Below are positions 1 through 8,540 of a DNA stretch of 33,559 nucleotides, one piece after another. The stretch is from Oscillospiraceae bacterium (GTDB lineage Bacteria > Bacillota > Clostridia > Oscillospirales > CAG-272). A model generated the notes under the pieces. The model did not search any database. It was not told the origin of the DNA and saw nothing but the letters and a program-made list of their open reading frames with translations. The translations under genes and the position numbers were made by a program. Where the stretch lies: positions 1 through 33,559 of the forward strand of contig SVTS01000025.1 in assembly GCA_015063645.1 (NCBI GenBank), in the 5' to 3' direction. How positions within the stretch are numbered: the stretch's first letter is position 1; each line of letters begins with the position of its first letter.

Positions 1-1
1 C

Positions 2-589
2 AATCTCACCGGAACGGGCGTTATGGCATATGTGGAGATTCCCGCTATCGGCGTCTCACTGCCGATTTATCACGGAATATCCGATGAAGTGCTGAAGTTT
101 GCCATAGGTCATCTGGATTGGAGCAGCCTGCCTGTGGGCGGCGCGGGGACACACTGTGTCGTGTCGGGACATCGCGGTCTGCCCAGCGCCAAGCTGTTCA
201 CCGATCTCGATGAGATTGTGGAAGGGGATATTTTTGTCCTGCGGGTTCTGGACAGCATTCTGACATATGAGGTGGATCGGATTTCCATCGTGGAGCCGAC
301 CGATACCGCACAGCTGCTGATTGAGGAAGGGAGCGATTACTGTACGCTGGTAACCTGTACTCCCTACGGAATCAACAGTCACAGACTGCTGATCCGCGGT
401 CACCGGATTGAGAATCAGGCACAGTCGCGTACCGTACGTGTTGTCTCGGAGGCAATACGGATTGATCCCATGGTGGTCGCACCGATTGTGCTGATCCCAA
501 TTTTATTTGTAAGTATTATTCTGCTTCTTCTGGCGGATAAGGCGGATGCCAGACAGCGGGGAGGAGAATCCGATGAGGAGGAAATATAA
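2..589 (+). CDS. Class C sortase, pilus-type (5' end cut by window)
   Basis: A pilin-polymerising or anchoring transpeptidase. The reading frame is open to the left edge, so the true start lies outside the window; an internal ATG at 23 is not the start, because the upstream residues (NLTGTGV) continue the family pattern. Visible motifs, counted from that ATG, are SGHRGLP with the catalytic His near residue 50, and TLVTCTPYGINSHRLL with catalytic Cys near 112 and Arg near 121. A hydrophobic C-terminal segment (VVAPIVLIPILFVSIILLLL) is the second membrane anchor typical of class C enzymes. The 3' end overlaps the pilin gene, whose start and ribosome site lie inside this gene. The pilin with an IPQTG signal next door is the obvious substrate (inference). 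Confidence 0.9.
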   Translation, partial: NLTGTGVMAYVEIPAIGVSLPIYHGISDEVLKFAIGHLDWSSLPVGGAGTHCVVSGHRGLPSAKLFTDLDEIVEGDIFVLRVLDSILTYEVDRISIVEPTDTAQLLIEEGSDYCTLVTCTPYGINSHRLLIRGHRIENQAQSRTVRVVSEAIRIDPMVVAPIVLIPILFVSIILLLLADKADARQRGGESDEEEI

Positions 590-1811
590 ACAAATCAGCA
601 GGATTTCTGTTGCTTTCCTGCTGATGCTGGCGCTGTTCATTTCCGTGGTGAATGCCGCCGGAACAATAGAACTTGCCCGGGATGTCCGGCTGACTGTGGA
701 TTGCCACGCCGGTTCTGTGCCGCTTGCAGGGCTTCGGCTGTCTCTATATCGCGTTGCCGATGTGGATGCCTATGCGTATTCTGAATTTACTCTGTGTGCC
801 CCCTTTGATAAGAGCAGCGTCATTGTGAATGATCTGAACAGCAGCGGATGGCGTGCGGCAGCGCAGACTCTGGCGGCCTATGCGCAGATGAACGGATTCA
901 CTCCGCTGGATTACGGGGTGACAGGTGCCGACGGCAAGCTGACGTTTCCCGCCGGAAAAAATATCACAATGAAACCGGGACTGTATCTTGTTGTGGGATA
1001 CAGCCATATACAGAACGGTCTGATTTATATGATGGAGCCGTTCCTGGTTTCTCTGCCGGTTCTGGATTTTGAGCAGAACACCTGGATTTACGAAGGAACT
1101 GTAACGCCGAAATTTACATCCATCCCTATACCGCCTGCACCGACCACCGTGGAACGCAAGGTGATCAAGGTGTGGGATGACGGAGACTTTTCGTACAAAC
1201 GCCCGACGCAGATTACCGCAGTGCTCCTGCGGGACGGTGAGGTATACGATTCGGTAGAACTGAACGCCGGCAACGGCTGGTCGCACCGATGGGGAAATCT
1301 GGATTCCAGGCATGTCTGGACTGTGATCGAACAGGCTGTGCCGGACGGCTATACAGTGACCGTGCGGCAGGAAGGGATCACGTTTGTTATTACCAACACC
1401 TACCGTCCGACGGAAGAACCGCCGGATGAGCCTGAGACGGTACAGCGCAGTGTGCGCAAAATATGGCGGGATGAAGGGCATGCCGATGCGCGTCCGAAAG
1501 AGGTATATGCAGTTCTTATGCGCGACGGACAGGTTTACGATGTTGTTTCGCTCAGCGAATCCAATGGCTGGCAGCATCAGTGGAGTAATCTGGACAGTAC
1601 CCATACCTGGACGGTAAAGGAATATACAGTTCTGGATACATATACATCCGCCGTGGTGCAGGACGGCGAGGAGTATCTGATTATCAATACATACAGCGAG
1701 ATTCCGCAGACCGGTCAGCTGTGGTGGCCTGTGCCGCTGCTTCTGGCAGGGGGATTGGCACTGATCGCGGCAGGTCTGATCCGCCGCCGGGGAATATCCA
1801 ATGAAACTTAA
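573..1811 (+). CDS. SpaA-like surface pilin/adhesin with two Cna_B repeats and IPQTG sorting signal
   Basis: A secreted, cell-wall-anchored pilin or adhesin subunit of about 412 residues. The ATG at 573 is preferred over the one at 546 because GAGGAG (561-566) sits 6 nt upstream and it opens directly into a signal peptide (MRRKYKQ, then a hydrophobic stretch to about residue 28). An N-terminal domain (about 30-185) resembles SpaA-type pilin domains. Two Cna_B-type beta domains follow at about 192-280 and 290-374; they are clear internal duplicates, sharing a KVWDD/KIWRD start, the pattern LxRDGxVYD and an NTY end. The tail is IPQTG (about 377-381), a transmembrane segment and RRR, a standard sorting signal. 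Isopeptide cross-links are likely by family but not demonstrated. The gene overlaps the sortase on each side. Confidence 0.88.
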   Translation: MRRKYKQISRISVAFLLMLALFISVVNAAGTIELARDVRLTVDCHAGSVPLAGLRLSLYRVADVDAYAYSEFTLCAPFDKSSVIVNDLNSSGWRAAAQTLAAYAQMNGFTPLDYGVTGADGKLTFPAGKNITMKPGLYLVVGYSHIQNGLIYMMEPFLVSLPVLDFEQNTWIYEGTVTPKFTSIPIPPAPTTVERKVIKVWDDGDFSYKRPTQITAVLLRDGEVYDSVELNAGNGWSHRWGNLDSRHVWTVIEQAVPDGYTVTVRQEGITFVITNTYRPTEEPPDEPETVQRSVRKIWRDEGHADARPKEVYAVLMRDGQVYDVVSLSESNGWQHQWSNLDSTHTWTVKEYTVLDTYTSAVVQDGEEYLIINTYSEIPQTGQLWWPVPLLLAGGLALIAAGLIRRRGISNET

Positions 1812-2499
1812 AAGGGGAAGCATATGTATTTTTGCCGGGCTGCTGCTGATCGCAGCAGCCTTTAGCATCACTATATATAACAGATGGGAAGACTACCGGG
1901 CGGAACAGAGTGTGCTTCACGTTATGGAGCAGCTGCCGGTTGTGACAATGGAGCGGGAAAGTGCTGTCGCTGCAGAACAAATTGAACCAGAAACAGAAGC
2001 GGTGGTTCATGTGCCACCTGTTTGGTCAGAACCCGTTCCGGTGGAGACAATACCTGCGGAAGCGGAGATCCCCGACTACATTCTGAACCCGCATAAAGAA
2101 ATGCCCGTCCAGAATGTGGATGGGCGGGATTATATCGGTATTGTGGAAATCGAGGCTTGCAGTATGAGCTTGCCGGTTATTTCCCACTGGAGTTATCCCG
2201 CACTGAAAGTCGCCCCCTGCCGTTTTGACGGCTCCGTGTACACGGACACAATGATCGTGGCTGGTCATGATTACAGGGCGCATTTCAAGCTGCTTCGCTC
2301 CATAGGGGAAGGAACAAAGGTTCAATTTACCGATACGGAAGGGAATCTGTTTTCCTATACCGTGTCCTATACGGAAATCGTTGGATCTTCGGATGTGGAG
2401 GGACTGGCTGCCGGGGAATGGGATCTGACCCTTTTCACCTGTACCGCAGACGGATCATCCCGGTTTGTCGTGCGGTGTGAGCGGAATCAGAATAAATGA
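1801..2499 (+). CDS. Second sortase (membrane-anchored, accessory)
   Basis: A 232-residue sortase-fold transpeptidase. It has an N-terminal membrane anchor (about 7-25), a Glu/Pro-rich linker (about 50-100) and a catalytic domain from about 108. Catalytic residues seen are His156 in VAGHDYRAHF, Cys214 in LFTCTADGSSRF and Arg221. The active-site Cys context LFTCT differs from the class C TLVTC of the neighbouring enzyme, so this is a different sortase type. It has no C-terminal anchor. The start overlaps the pilin stop by 11 nt, indicating translational coupling. Role inferred from context: either the housekeeping step that attaches the finished pilus to peptidoglycan, or processing of the single pilin. 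It is followed by a terminator-like hairpin. Confidence 0.85.
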   Translation: MKLKRGSICIFAGLLLIAAAFSITIYNRWEDYRAEQSVLHVMEQLPVVTMERESAVAAEQIEPETEAVVHVPPVWSEPVPVETIPAEAEIPDYILNPHKEMPVQNVDGRDYIGIVEIEACSMSLPVISHWSYPALKVAPCRFDGSVYTDTMIVAGHDYRAHFKLLRSIGEGTKVQFTDTEGNLFSYTVSYTEIVGSSDVEGLAAGEWDLTLFTCTADGSSRFVVRCERNQNK

Positions 2500-2528
2500 T
2501 AAATCTCCCCATAACAACATAACAGAAT

Positions 2529-2575
2529 AGTCTCCTGTGGCAGTGTGAAAAACTACCATAGGAGACTTATTTTTA
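2529..2575. terminator. Hairpin terminator between sortase and esterase (convergent)
   Basis: AGTCTCCTGTGG (2529-2540) pairs with CCATAGGAGACT (2556-2567) with one G-U pair, followed by TATTTTTAT. It ends the pilus operon on the plus strand and may also serve the convergent esterase gene. Confidence 0.75.
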
Positions 2576-2630
2576 TCTGTTCAGCCGGGAAGGCTCCGGG
2601 GCAACATACGCGCCGTCCCGTTATATTGAC

Positions 2631-3389
2631 TTATACAAGCGGTTTCTTGTTGATAAAGTTCCGCACCATCTGTGCGAACAGATGCGTGCCGTCCTCTTTC
2701 TGCTTGCCGACGTAACCGCAGTGACCGAAGCCCTCCATGTACGTGTATCCGAGTTTTTCCTCCGGATACTTGAAATGAAGAAGCGTTCTGTACAGAAGCT
2801 GATTTTGCTCCACACGGTTGTAAATATCCTTCTCAGAGACGATCAGTTCGTACCGGGGCAGTTTTTCCGGATTCTCCGCCTGTTTGATGAACCACAGGGC
2901 ACTGCGTTCGTCCACGCGGATCAGGCGGCTGTCCTCGCCGCTGTATTTCAGCACGTTGAAATGGACGGTGGGCTGACCTGCGTCAAAGAAATAACCTGCG
3001 ATATCGTCTTCATCGGCACAGTTGATGCCGAATGCGCCCAGATACTTCGGATCAAACGCCAGCATCATGGTTATGTATCCGCCTGCGCTGGAGCCGCCGA
3101 CATAGATTTTCGAGTGGGGAACATTTTTCCTGCACCATGCTACGCACTCAGCCGCATCCTCCAGGAAGGACGGGAATGTGTTGTCGGGGTACATGCGGTA
3201 ATTGGCATCCGCTACAGAAATGCCCGACGCCATCAGTTCCTTTGCCCAGCCGGATTTGCCGTTGCTCTTGGAACCTTTCTCAATTCCGCCGCCGTGGAAA
3301 TAGACGAACAGCGGCGCGTCATCGCCTGCATGATACACATCCACCACGGATGACGGATACGCTCCGTATACGAGATCAGTCTGAATCAT
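2631..3389 (-). CDS. Alpha/beta hydrolase, HSL-type carboxylesterase
   Basis: A cytoplasmic serine hydrolase of 252 residues. It carries the HSL-family oxyanion motif HGGG (about 32-35), the nucleophile elbow GGSSAGG with Ser101, and a C-terminal GHCGY with His223; an Asp near 193 (SEKD) is a likely third member of the triad. There is no signal peptide. The ATG at 3389 has AAGGAG 7 nt upstream. It lies 95 nt downstream of the PHP-domain gene on the same strand and is probably co-transcribed. The substrate cannot be read from the sequence; the family covers short acyl esters, acetylated sugars and xenobiotics. Confidence 0.85.
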   Translation of the reverse strand: MIQTDLVYGAYPSSVVDVYHAGDDAPLFVYFHGGGIEKGSKSNGKSGWAKELMASGISVADANYRMYPDNTFPSFLEDAAECVAWCRKNVPHSKIYVGGSSAGGYITMMLAFDPKYLGAFGINCADEDDIAGYFFDAGQPTVHFNVLKYSGEDSRLIRVDERSALWFIKQAENPEKLPRYELIVSEKDIYNRVEQNQLLYRTLLHFKYPEEKLGYTYMEGFGHCGYVGKQKEDGTHLFAQMVRNFINKKPLV

Positions 3390-3484
3390 AATATATCTCC
3401 TTGTTTTATAATTTTCTGTTCTTTCAAGGGAATCCGGAAGGCTGCAAAGACGAGGTGCAACAGGGAAGCGCTCTCAGGGCAAAA

Positions 3485-5284
3485 TCACTTTGCCGCTTCA
3501 AACACAGTCAGCTCACCGATGCGCACCGTGGCATCGGCATGTGCCTGCCAGCCGGATTCACGTCCCACTGTGGAGAGCGCTTCAAACTTCACATACCGCG
3601 CATTCATCGGCGCAAAGGTGATCACTTCCTCGCCGCCGAATGTTCGGATGATGCCGGAATAACACTGCCGGAAATTCCTGCCGTCCGTGGATATGGAAAT
3701 GGCACAGCGGCTGACAAATCCGGCGAGGATATCGGCGGATTTTATCTTTTTCGCCCGGACGTCCGCGGTGGGGATCGGTGCGGGATAATGTCCGAGGGCG
3801 CTGATTGTATACTCTTTCTGCATGTCGATCATGATAGAAGCCGTTGTGCAGCCGCTGCCCCACGGATCCAGCGGATTCTCATTCAGCAGAATCTCCGCGC
3901 TCTTTCCGCTCACCTCATCGTAGGCAAGGAACGTGGATTTTTCAATGGGACGGATTTCCGGCGCGGAATACCTGTCGGGAGCACGGCCGGTCCATACCGG
4001 CGGCGACCAGGTCTTTCTGCCCTGACTGTCCACCAGGCGCAGATAAAAATACCGTGCGCAGTCCGATTCGATAACAAAATCCAGCGATGTCAGTGCATCT
4101 CCCGCGAATGTTTTCAGCGGCAGACCGTAGTCGGAGATCACCTGACACTGCACGGGGACGGTGGTCGGATCCTCCCGGAAGAAATCGCATTCCATATGGA
4201 ATGCATACCGATCTGTCACAGCAAGATGTGCCGGAGCCGCTTTGCCGTTCACCGTAAGATACAGTTTGATATTGCCGCTCTCACAGGCGTATGCACGGTT
4301 CTCAAGCAGCGCGTCGAGGAACATCTCCTGGGATTTTTCCGGTGCCATGATCACCGTTTTGCCGGGGCAGATCCACGGCGCGGAATGTGCGTCGCTGGAG
4401 CAGCTGGTGGATACGGAGAACCCGTTATCCAGTGCAACGGAATAAACGTATTCGTACAGCATCTGCTCACTGCGGTCCGTACCGTTGCCCATCTCCACCA
4501 GGCGGATCATCCGCTTCAACTCGGGCGTGTTGTTTTTGTGCAGGCAGAAGTTCCAGAGTCCCCGGCCGTCAGAGCCGAGCACCTGCGGATGTGCAAATGT
4601 CGCTACAGGCAGCGGGCTGTGCGCAAATGCATCATAAAATTCCTGCCATGTCTGTGCGCCGGAATAATCTGCGGCGTTGATCATCACGATCTCGCCGGAA
4701 TTTTTATGGGTAAGCCCAAAGCGGTCGACTTCAATTACAGTCGCTTCGGATTCCGATCCGGGGAATACAACGCTGTGCATCGGCTGCATCTCTTCGTAAT
4801 CCGTGAATCCCCGCAGGAAATCCCGCTCCGTGGTCACGTCCCCGTGGTCGGAGATCACGCAGAAATCCACAAGCTTCTCATCCCGGACGAACTGCAGATA
4901 ATCGGCGATGAATCCGGATGTACGTTCTGCGAAAGCCTCCCGCCTGTGGATCGTGGAGGTGTGATCGTGCAGATCACCGATGAAATACTGCATCTTCTCC
5001 TCGCCGGATGCACGGCGGCGTTCCCGTACGGTTACCTTACAGGTATATGTATTGCCGTTCAGCTCCGCACGGACAACTGCCGTGCCGATCTTCTGCAGGA
5101 TGAGCAGAACACCGTCACGGACGCTGTATGGACGTCCTATATCGAAGGAACGGATGGAAACGCAATCGCTGTCCGAAGTCCAGCGGATATCCGCCCCGGA
5201 AATATCGGTGTCGGACAAAAGACGCAGCGGCAGCACATGACCGCAGAAAGACGAAATACTCGTCTGAGAAAGACGGACAGGCAT
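3485..5284 (-). CDS. PHP-domain phosphoesterase-like protein with Ig-like and discoidin-like flanks
   Basis: A protein of about 599 residues with three parts: an N-terminal beta-rich, Ig-like segment (about 1-88), a central PHP-type metal-dependent hydrolase domain (about 100-345) and a C-terminal region with F5/8 type C (discoidin)-like character (about 455-599, ending in the pattern ARYVKFEA...IGELTVFE). Metal-ligand motifs visible are GDLHDHTS, ISDHGD, FAHPQV and SSDAHS, matching PHP/DUF3604-like proteins. No signal peptide is seen, which is odd for discoidin-like domains. The start is ATG at 5284, because a longer GTG at 5293 lies inside the ribosome site AAAGGAGGTG. Function is probably hydrolysis of a phosphoester or a sugar-linked substrate; this is not certain. 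Confidence 0.75.
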   Translation of the reverse strand: MPVRLSQTSISSFCGHVLPLRLLSDTDISGADIRWTSDSDCVSIRSFDIGRPYSVRDGVLLILQKIGTAVVRAELNGNTYTCKVTVRERRRASGEEKMQYFIGDLHDHTSTIHRREAFAERTSGFIADYLQFVRDEKLVDFCVISDHGDVTTERDFLRGFTDYEEMQPMHSVVFPGSESEATVIEVDRFGLTHKNSGEIVMINAADYSGAQTWQEFYDAFAHSPLPVATFAHPQVLGSDGRGLWNFCLHKNNTPELKRMIRLVEMGNGTDRSEQMLYEYVYSVALDNGFSVSTSCSSDAHSAPWICPGKTVIMAPEKSQEMFLDALLENRAYACESGNIKLYLTVNGKAAPAHLAVTDRYAFHMECDFFREDPTTVPVQCQVISDYGLPLKTFAGDALTSLDFVIESDCARYFYLRLVDSQGRKTWSPPVWTGRAPDRYSAPEIRPIEKSTFLAYDEVSGKSAEILLNENPLDPWGSGCTTASIMIDMQKEYTISALGHYPAPIPTADVRAKKIKSADILAGFVSRCAISISTDGRNFRQCYSGIIRTFGGEEVITFAPMNARYVKFEALSTVGRESGWQAHADATVRIGELTVFEAAK

Positions 5285-5313
5285 ATAATCCACCTCCTTT
5301 GGGTTCTATCACC

Positions 5314-5342
5314 ATTATACACCGCCGCTTTGGATTATGCAA
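5314..5342 (-). promoter_or_regulatory. Promoter of the PHP/esterase operon
   Basis: Reading the minus strand, TTGCAT (5342-5337), a 17-nt spacer, then TATAAT (5319-5314). It lies about 30 nt ahead of the start codon, divergent from the SulP promoter. Confidence 0.7.
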
Positions 5343-5359
5343 GTACATACGGAAGAAAA

Positions 5360-5411
5360 AATGGACAATTTTCGACGCAGTTCCGGGCAATATTTCTGCG
5401 CCTTGTCCATT
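5360..5411. promoter_or_regulatory. Inverted repeat between divergent promoters (possible operator)
   Basis: AATGGACAA (5360-5368) and its exact reverse complement TTGTCCATT (5403-5411), separated by 34 nt. The right arm overlaps the -35 hexamer of the SulP promoter, and the left arm is 18 nt behind the -35 of the PHP promoter. This placement fits an operator that bends or loops DNA between two divergent promoters; no binding protein can be named. Confidence 0.4.
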
Positions 5412-5439
5412 GTAAATTACCCCTGCAAAGGTGTATAAT
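5410..5439 (+). promoter_or_regulatory. Promoter of the SulP permease
   Basis: TTGTAA (5410-5415), an 18-nt spacer, then a perfect TATAAT (5434-5439). The predicted start point leaves a leader of about 45-50 nt before ATG 5493. Confidence 0.65.
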
Positions 5440-5492
5440 ATTGATTGCATTTTATGTTTCATGACAATTCTGTTAACGGAGTGTTCGGATTT

Positions 5493-7139
5493 ATGAAAAT
5501 TTTTCAGCCAAAGCTCTTTTCCGCCATTAAGAACTTCAGTCGGCGTCAGCTGATCTCTGACATCGTCGCCGGCGTGATCGTGGCGATTATCGCGCTTCCC
5601 CTGTCCATCGCCCTTGCCATTGCCTCCGGCGTCTCTCCCGAAAAGGGACTGTACACCGCCATTGTGGCAGGATTTGTGATCGCCGCATTGGGCGGCTCGA
5701 ATGTAAACATATCCGGCCCCACCGCCGCCTTTGCCACAATCGTGGCGGGTATTGTGGCGCAGTTCGGTACATCCGGGCTGGTTGTCGCCACCATCATGGC
5801 AGGTCTGATGCTGATTCTCATGGGCATCTGCCGTCTCGGCTCACTGATCAAGTACATCCCCTACACCATCACCACCGGATTCACTTCCGGTATTGCGCTG
5901 ACCATCGTTATCGGTCAGGTGAAGGATTTCCTCGGACTCACATATCCCGCGGGAACGCACAATATCGAAACCGTGGAAAAACTGGAAGCCATCTTTAAGA
6001 ATATCGGCTCCTTCAATTGGCAGGCACTGCTGGTCGGTCTGATCGGCATGGCAATCCTTATCCTGTGGCCGAAAGTTTCCAAAAAGATTCCCGGTTCCCT
6101 GATCGCCGTCGTTGTGGGTGTCGTGATCGTAAAAGTGTTCAAAATGGAAGTGAACACCATCGGTGATCTGTATACGATCTCCCGCGATCTGCCTGCATTC
6201 GCTTTCCCTGCAATCGAGCTGTCTTCTCTGAAAGATCTGCTCCCCAGTGCATTTACGATTGCCATTCTTGCGGCGATTGAATCCCTGCTCTCCTGCGTGG
6301 TTTCCGACGGCATGATCGGCGACCGCCACAACTCCAATACCGAGCTGATCGCCCAGGGCGCCGGCAACATCGCCTCCGGGCTCTTCGGCGGCATCCCCGC
6401 TACCGGTGCTATCGCCCGCACCGCTGCCAATGTCAAGAACGGCGGACGTACTCCCATCGCCGGTATGGTGCATGCGGCTGTGCTTCTTCTGATTCTGGTT
6501 GTTCTGATGCCCTATGCGGCATGGATCCCTATGCCGATCATTGCGGCGATTCTGTTTATGGTTGCATATAACATGTGCGAGTGGCGTCAGTTTGTCTCCA
6601 TCTGCAAGACCGCGCCGCTGAGTGATATTGTCGTGCTCGTGCTGACCTTCGTTCTGACGGTTGCGTTCGATCTGGTTGTCGCCATCGAATTCGGCATGCT
6701 GGTCGCCGTGGTTCTCTTCATGAAGCGGATGTCCGATGTGACACACATCCGTCCGTGGACAAAGGCTGATGAGCTGGCTGAAAGCGACGGCGGTCGGCTG
6801 AAGGAAATCCCCGGAAAAACCGCGATCTATGAGATCAACGGGCCGATGTTCTTCGCCACTTCCGACAAGTACAACACGATTCCCCTGCAGCCCGGCGTAA
6901 AGGTACTGATTCTGCGTATGCGCAATGTACCCGGTCTGGATATTTCCGCCATGCGTTCTCTGCAGTCCGTGCAGAAGTTCTGCAGCGAAAGCGGCGTAAC
7001 GCTTCTGATCTCCCATGCAAACGAACAGCCTCTGTCCGTTATGAAGAAATCCGGCTTCGTTGATGCGGTCGGTGAGGAAAACTTCATGGCGAACATCGAT
7101 GAAGCGCTGGCTCGTGCGGCTGAGCTGACAAAGGAATAA
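5493..7139 (+). CDS. SulP-family anion permease with C-terminal STAS domain
   Basis: An integral membrane anion transporter (SLC26/SulP family; substrates in the family include sulfate, bicarbonate and dicarboxylates) of about 548 residues. The family entry motif is seen near the N-terminus (DIVAGVIVAIIALPLSIALAI), followed by about ten to twelve hydrophobic segments including SNVNISGPTAAFATIVAG and ALGGS-type loops. A soluble STAS domain occupies about residues 425-545 and contains DISAMRSL, the region that is phosphorylated or nucleotide-binding in related domains. ATG 5493 (MKIFQPKLF) is preferred to the upstream in-frame ATG at 5445, which lies right at the predicted transcription start. 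It is a single-gene unit closed by a strong hairpin. Which anion it carries cannot be decided. Confidence 0.92.
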   Translation: MKIFQPKLFSAIKNFSRRQLISDIVAGVIVAIIALPLSIALAIASGVSPEKGLYTAIVAGFVIAALGGSNVNISGPTAAFATIVAGIVAQFGTSGLVVATIMAGLMLILMGICRLGSLIKYIPYTITTGFTSGIALTIVIGQVKDFLGLTYPAGTHNIETVEKLEAIFKNIGSFNWQALLVGLIGMAILILWPKVSKKIPGSLIAVVVGVVIVKVFKMEVNTIGDLYTISRDLPAFAFPAIELSSLKDLLPSAFTIAILAAIESLLSCVVSDGMIGDRHNSNTELIAQGAGNIASGLFGGIPATGAIARTAANVKNGGRTPIAGMVHAAVLLLILVVLMPYAAWIPMPIIAAILFMVAYNMCEWRQFVSICKTAPLSDIVVLVLTFVLTVAFDLVVAIEFGMLVAVVLFMKRMSDVTHIRPWTKADELAESDGGRLKEIPGKTAIYEINGPMFFATSDKYNTIPLQPGVKVLILRMRNVPGLDISAMRSLQSVQKFCSESGVTLLISHANEQPLSVMKKSGFVDAVGEENFMANIDEALARAAELTKE

Positions 7140-7147
7140 GACAAAAC

Positions 7148-7177
7148 AGCGGGACGGTGCCTGTGCACCGTCCCGCT
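7148..7177. terminator. Strong bidirectional hairpin terminator
   Basis: A perfect 13-bp stem, AGCGGGACGGTGC (7148-7160) with GCACCGTCCCGCT (7165-7177), and a 4-nt loop. It sits between the convergent SulP and phosphotransferase genes. The T-rich flank is better on the minus strand (TGTTTTGT) than on the plus strand. Confidence 0.8.
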
Positions 7178-7183
7178 TATGCT

Positions 7184-8044
7184 TTATCTGAACCACTTCG
7201 GCACAGGATTCCGCATCCCGTCATACCAGTCCAGTACATCCGCCGCCTGCCGCATCATTGTGGCGATTTCATCTTCTCCGAAGGGGATCGCCCAGTAGAT
7301 GGACGAAAGCGTATTGGAGGCAATATACAGCGCCAGCAGCCGCCAGAATTCCATCGGCGGCTCACCGCCGAAATATCCCCGGACACGACCGGAGGCAAAC
7401 GCCGGCGATGCCTGCGCACACCAGCTGATCCGGTTGAATTCCTCCCAGGGATCCCCCCAGTCAAAGCGGTTGAAATCGATCACAACCACCTCGCCTCCGG
7501 CGTACATCATGTTGCCGATATGGTAATCCCCGTGCTGCATGCACTGCGGTCTTCCTGCCAGCAGATGCCGGTTGGCGGCAATGTAATCGAGAATCAGCTG
7601 ATCGCCGGGAAAGCGGAGCGGACACTCCGTGTATCCGCGGATCTTGCGGTCGATTTTTCGATTGAACCGGATTTCCCAGTCCTCCGCATCTGCGGGCGCA
7701 GGAAGCGTGTGCAGCTTCGCCAGAATCCGTCCGGCATCCTCACCCAGCCGACACTGATCCGCTTCACTCAGCGTTCCGATCACCGGTTCCAGATCGTCAC
7801 CGTCCACAAAAGAGGACAGGGAATATACTCCCTCCTCACATCGCCCGAATCCGAGAGGCTGACTCATGGAGATCCCCAGCGCCGCAGCGGACTGCGTGTA
7901 AGCGAATTCCCGCTTTTTCTGCTCAAAAGAATCCGCGGACGATACCCGATACAGAACAACCGTGCCGTCCGGGAGAACAGCACGGTACTTTTTATCTCCG
8001 GACCAGCCCTTTTCGATAAGCGTCCGCTCGATAATCGGAAGCAT
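7184..8044 (-). CDS. APH/choline kinase-family phosphotransferase
   Basis: A small-molecule kinase of the aminoglycoside phosphotransferase fold, 286 residues. The catalytic loop HGDYHIGNM (about residues 168-176) and the metal-binding VIDFNRFDWGDPWEEFNRI are clear. These kinases phosphorylate aminoglycosides, choline, homoserine, sugars or proteins, so the substrate is not assignable. It is last in the tsaE operon, and its ATG overlaps the rpiB stop in a TGATG arrangement. The sequence gives no reason to call it a resistance gene, and its place next to rpiB suggests a metabolic role (inference). Confidence 0.85.
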   Translation of the reverse strand: MLPIIERTLIEKGWSGDKKYRAVLPDGTVVLYRVSSADSFEQKKREFAYTQSAAALGISMSQPLGFGRCEEGVYSLSSFVDGDDLEPVIGTLSEADQCRLGEDAGRILAKLHTLPAPADAEDWEIRFNRKIDRKIRGYTECPLRFPGDQLILDYIAANRHLLAGRPQCMQHGDYHIGNMMYAGGEVVVIDFNRFDWGDPWEEFNRISWCAQASPAFASGRVRGYFGGEPPMEFWRLLALYIASNTLSSIYWAIPFGEDEIATMMRQAADVLDWYDGMRNPVPKWFR

Positions 8045-8499
8045 CAGCCTCTTGCCTCAATTTCGGTGATCTTCGCAACGCGCTCCGCGTGGCGTCCGCC
8101 CTCAAATTCGTGATCAAGGAATGCATCCACCATTTCCAGAGCCGTGGCTTCGCCGATAACTCGTGCGCCGAAACAGAGCACATTGGCATCGTTGTGCATC
8201 CGGGTCAGCTTGGCGGAATAGGATTCGGAACAGCAGGCGGCACGGATGCCGTGAATCTTGTTGGCAACCAGACTCATGCCGATGCCGGTGCCGCAGACGA
8301 GAATGGCAAAACGCGCCTCGCCGGAGACGACCGCCCGGCAGGCAGGTTCCGCTACGGAGGGATATTCGCACCGTTCGGCAGTGTATGCACCGAAATCGCG
8401 TACCGTGTAGCCGCGGGATTCCAGATGGGCAACGATGGCGGCTTTCATGGAAAATCCGCCGTGATCGCAGGCAAATGCGATAGTTTTGTTGTCAGTCAT
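8044..8499 (-). CDS. rpiB: Ribose 5-phosphate isomerase B family (RpiB/LacAB)
   Basis: Interconverts ribose 5-phosphate and ribulose 5-phosphate in the pentose phosphate pathway. The 151-residue length fits the family. Motifs seen are FACDHGGF near the N-terminus, the catalytic Cys in LVCGTGIGMS, and HNDANVLCFGARVIG. The ATG at 8499 (MTDNKT) is chosen over the more upstream in-frame codon because GAGGT is well spaced ahead of it. The stop overlaps the kinase start. Related sugar-phosphate isomerases (allose or galactose 6-phosphate) share these motifs, but the short single-copy form and housekeeping context favour RpiB. Confidence 0.93.
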   Translation of the reverse strand: MTDNKTIAFACDHGGFSMKAAIVAHLESRGYTVRDFGAYTAERCEYPSVAEPACRAVVSGEARFAILVCGTGIGMSLVANKIHGIRAACCSESYSAKLTRMHNDANVLCFGARVIGEATALEMVDAFLDHEFEGGRHAERVAKITEIEARG

Positions 8500-8540
8500 G
8501 TCGATATACCTCACTTGTTTGGATTGTGGAACTATTCAGT

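Noticed and set aside
3401..5464. 687-codon plus-strand frame across the PHP gene
   Set aside because: No recognisable domain; the minus strand carries clear PHP motifs, a promoter and a ribosome site.
7184..8044. Calling the APH-like kinase an aminoglycoside resistance gene
   Set aside because: Only fold motifs are visible; operon context is housekeeping and the family has many other substrates.
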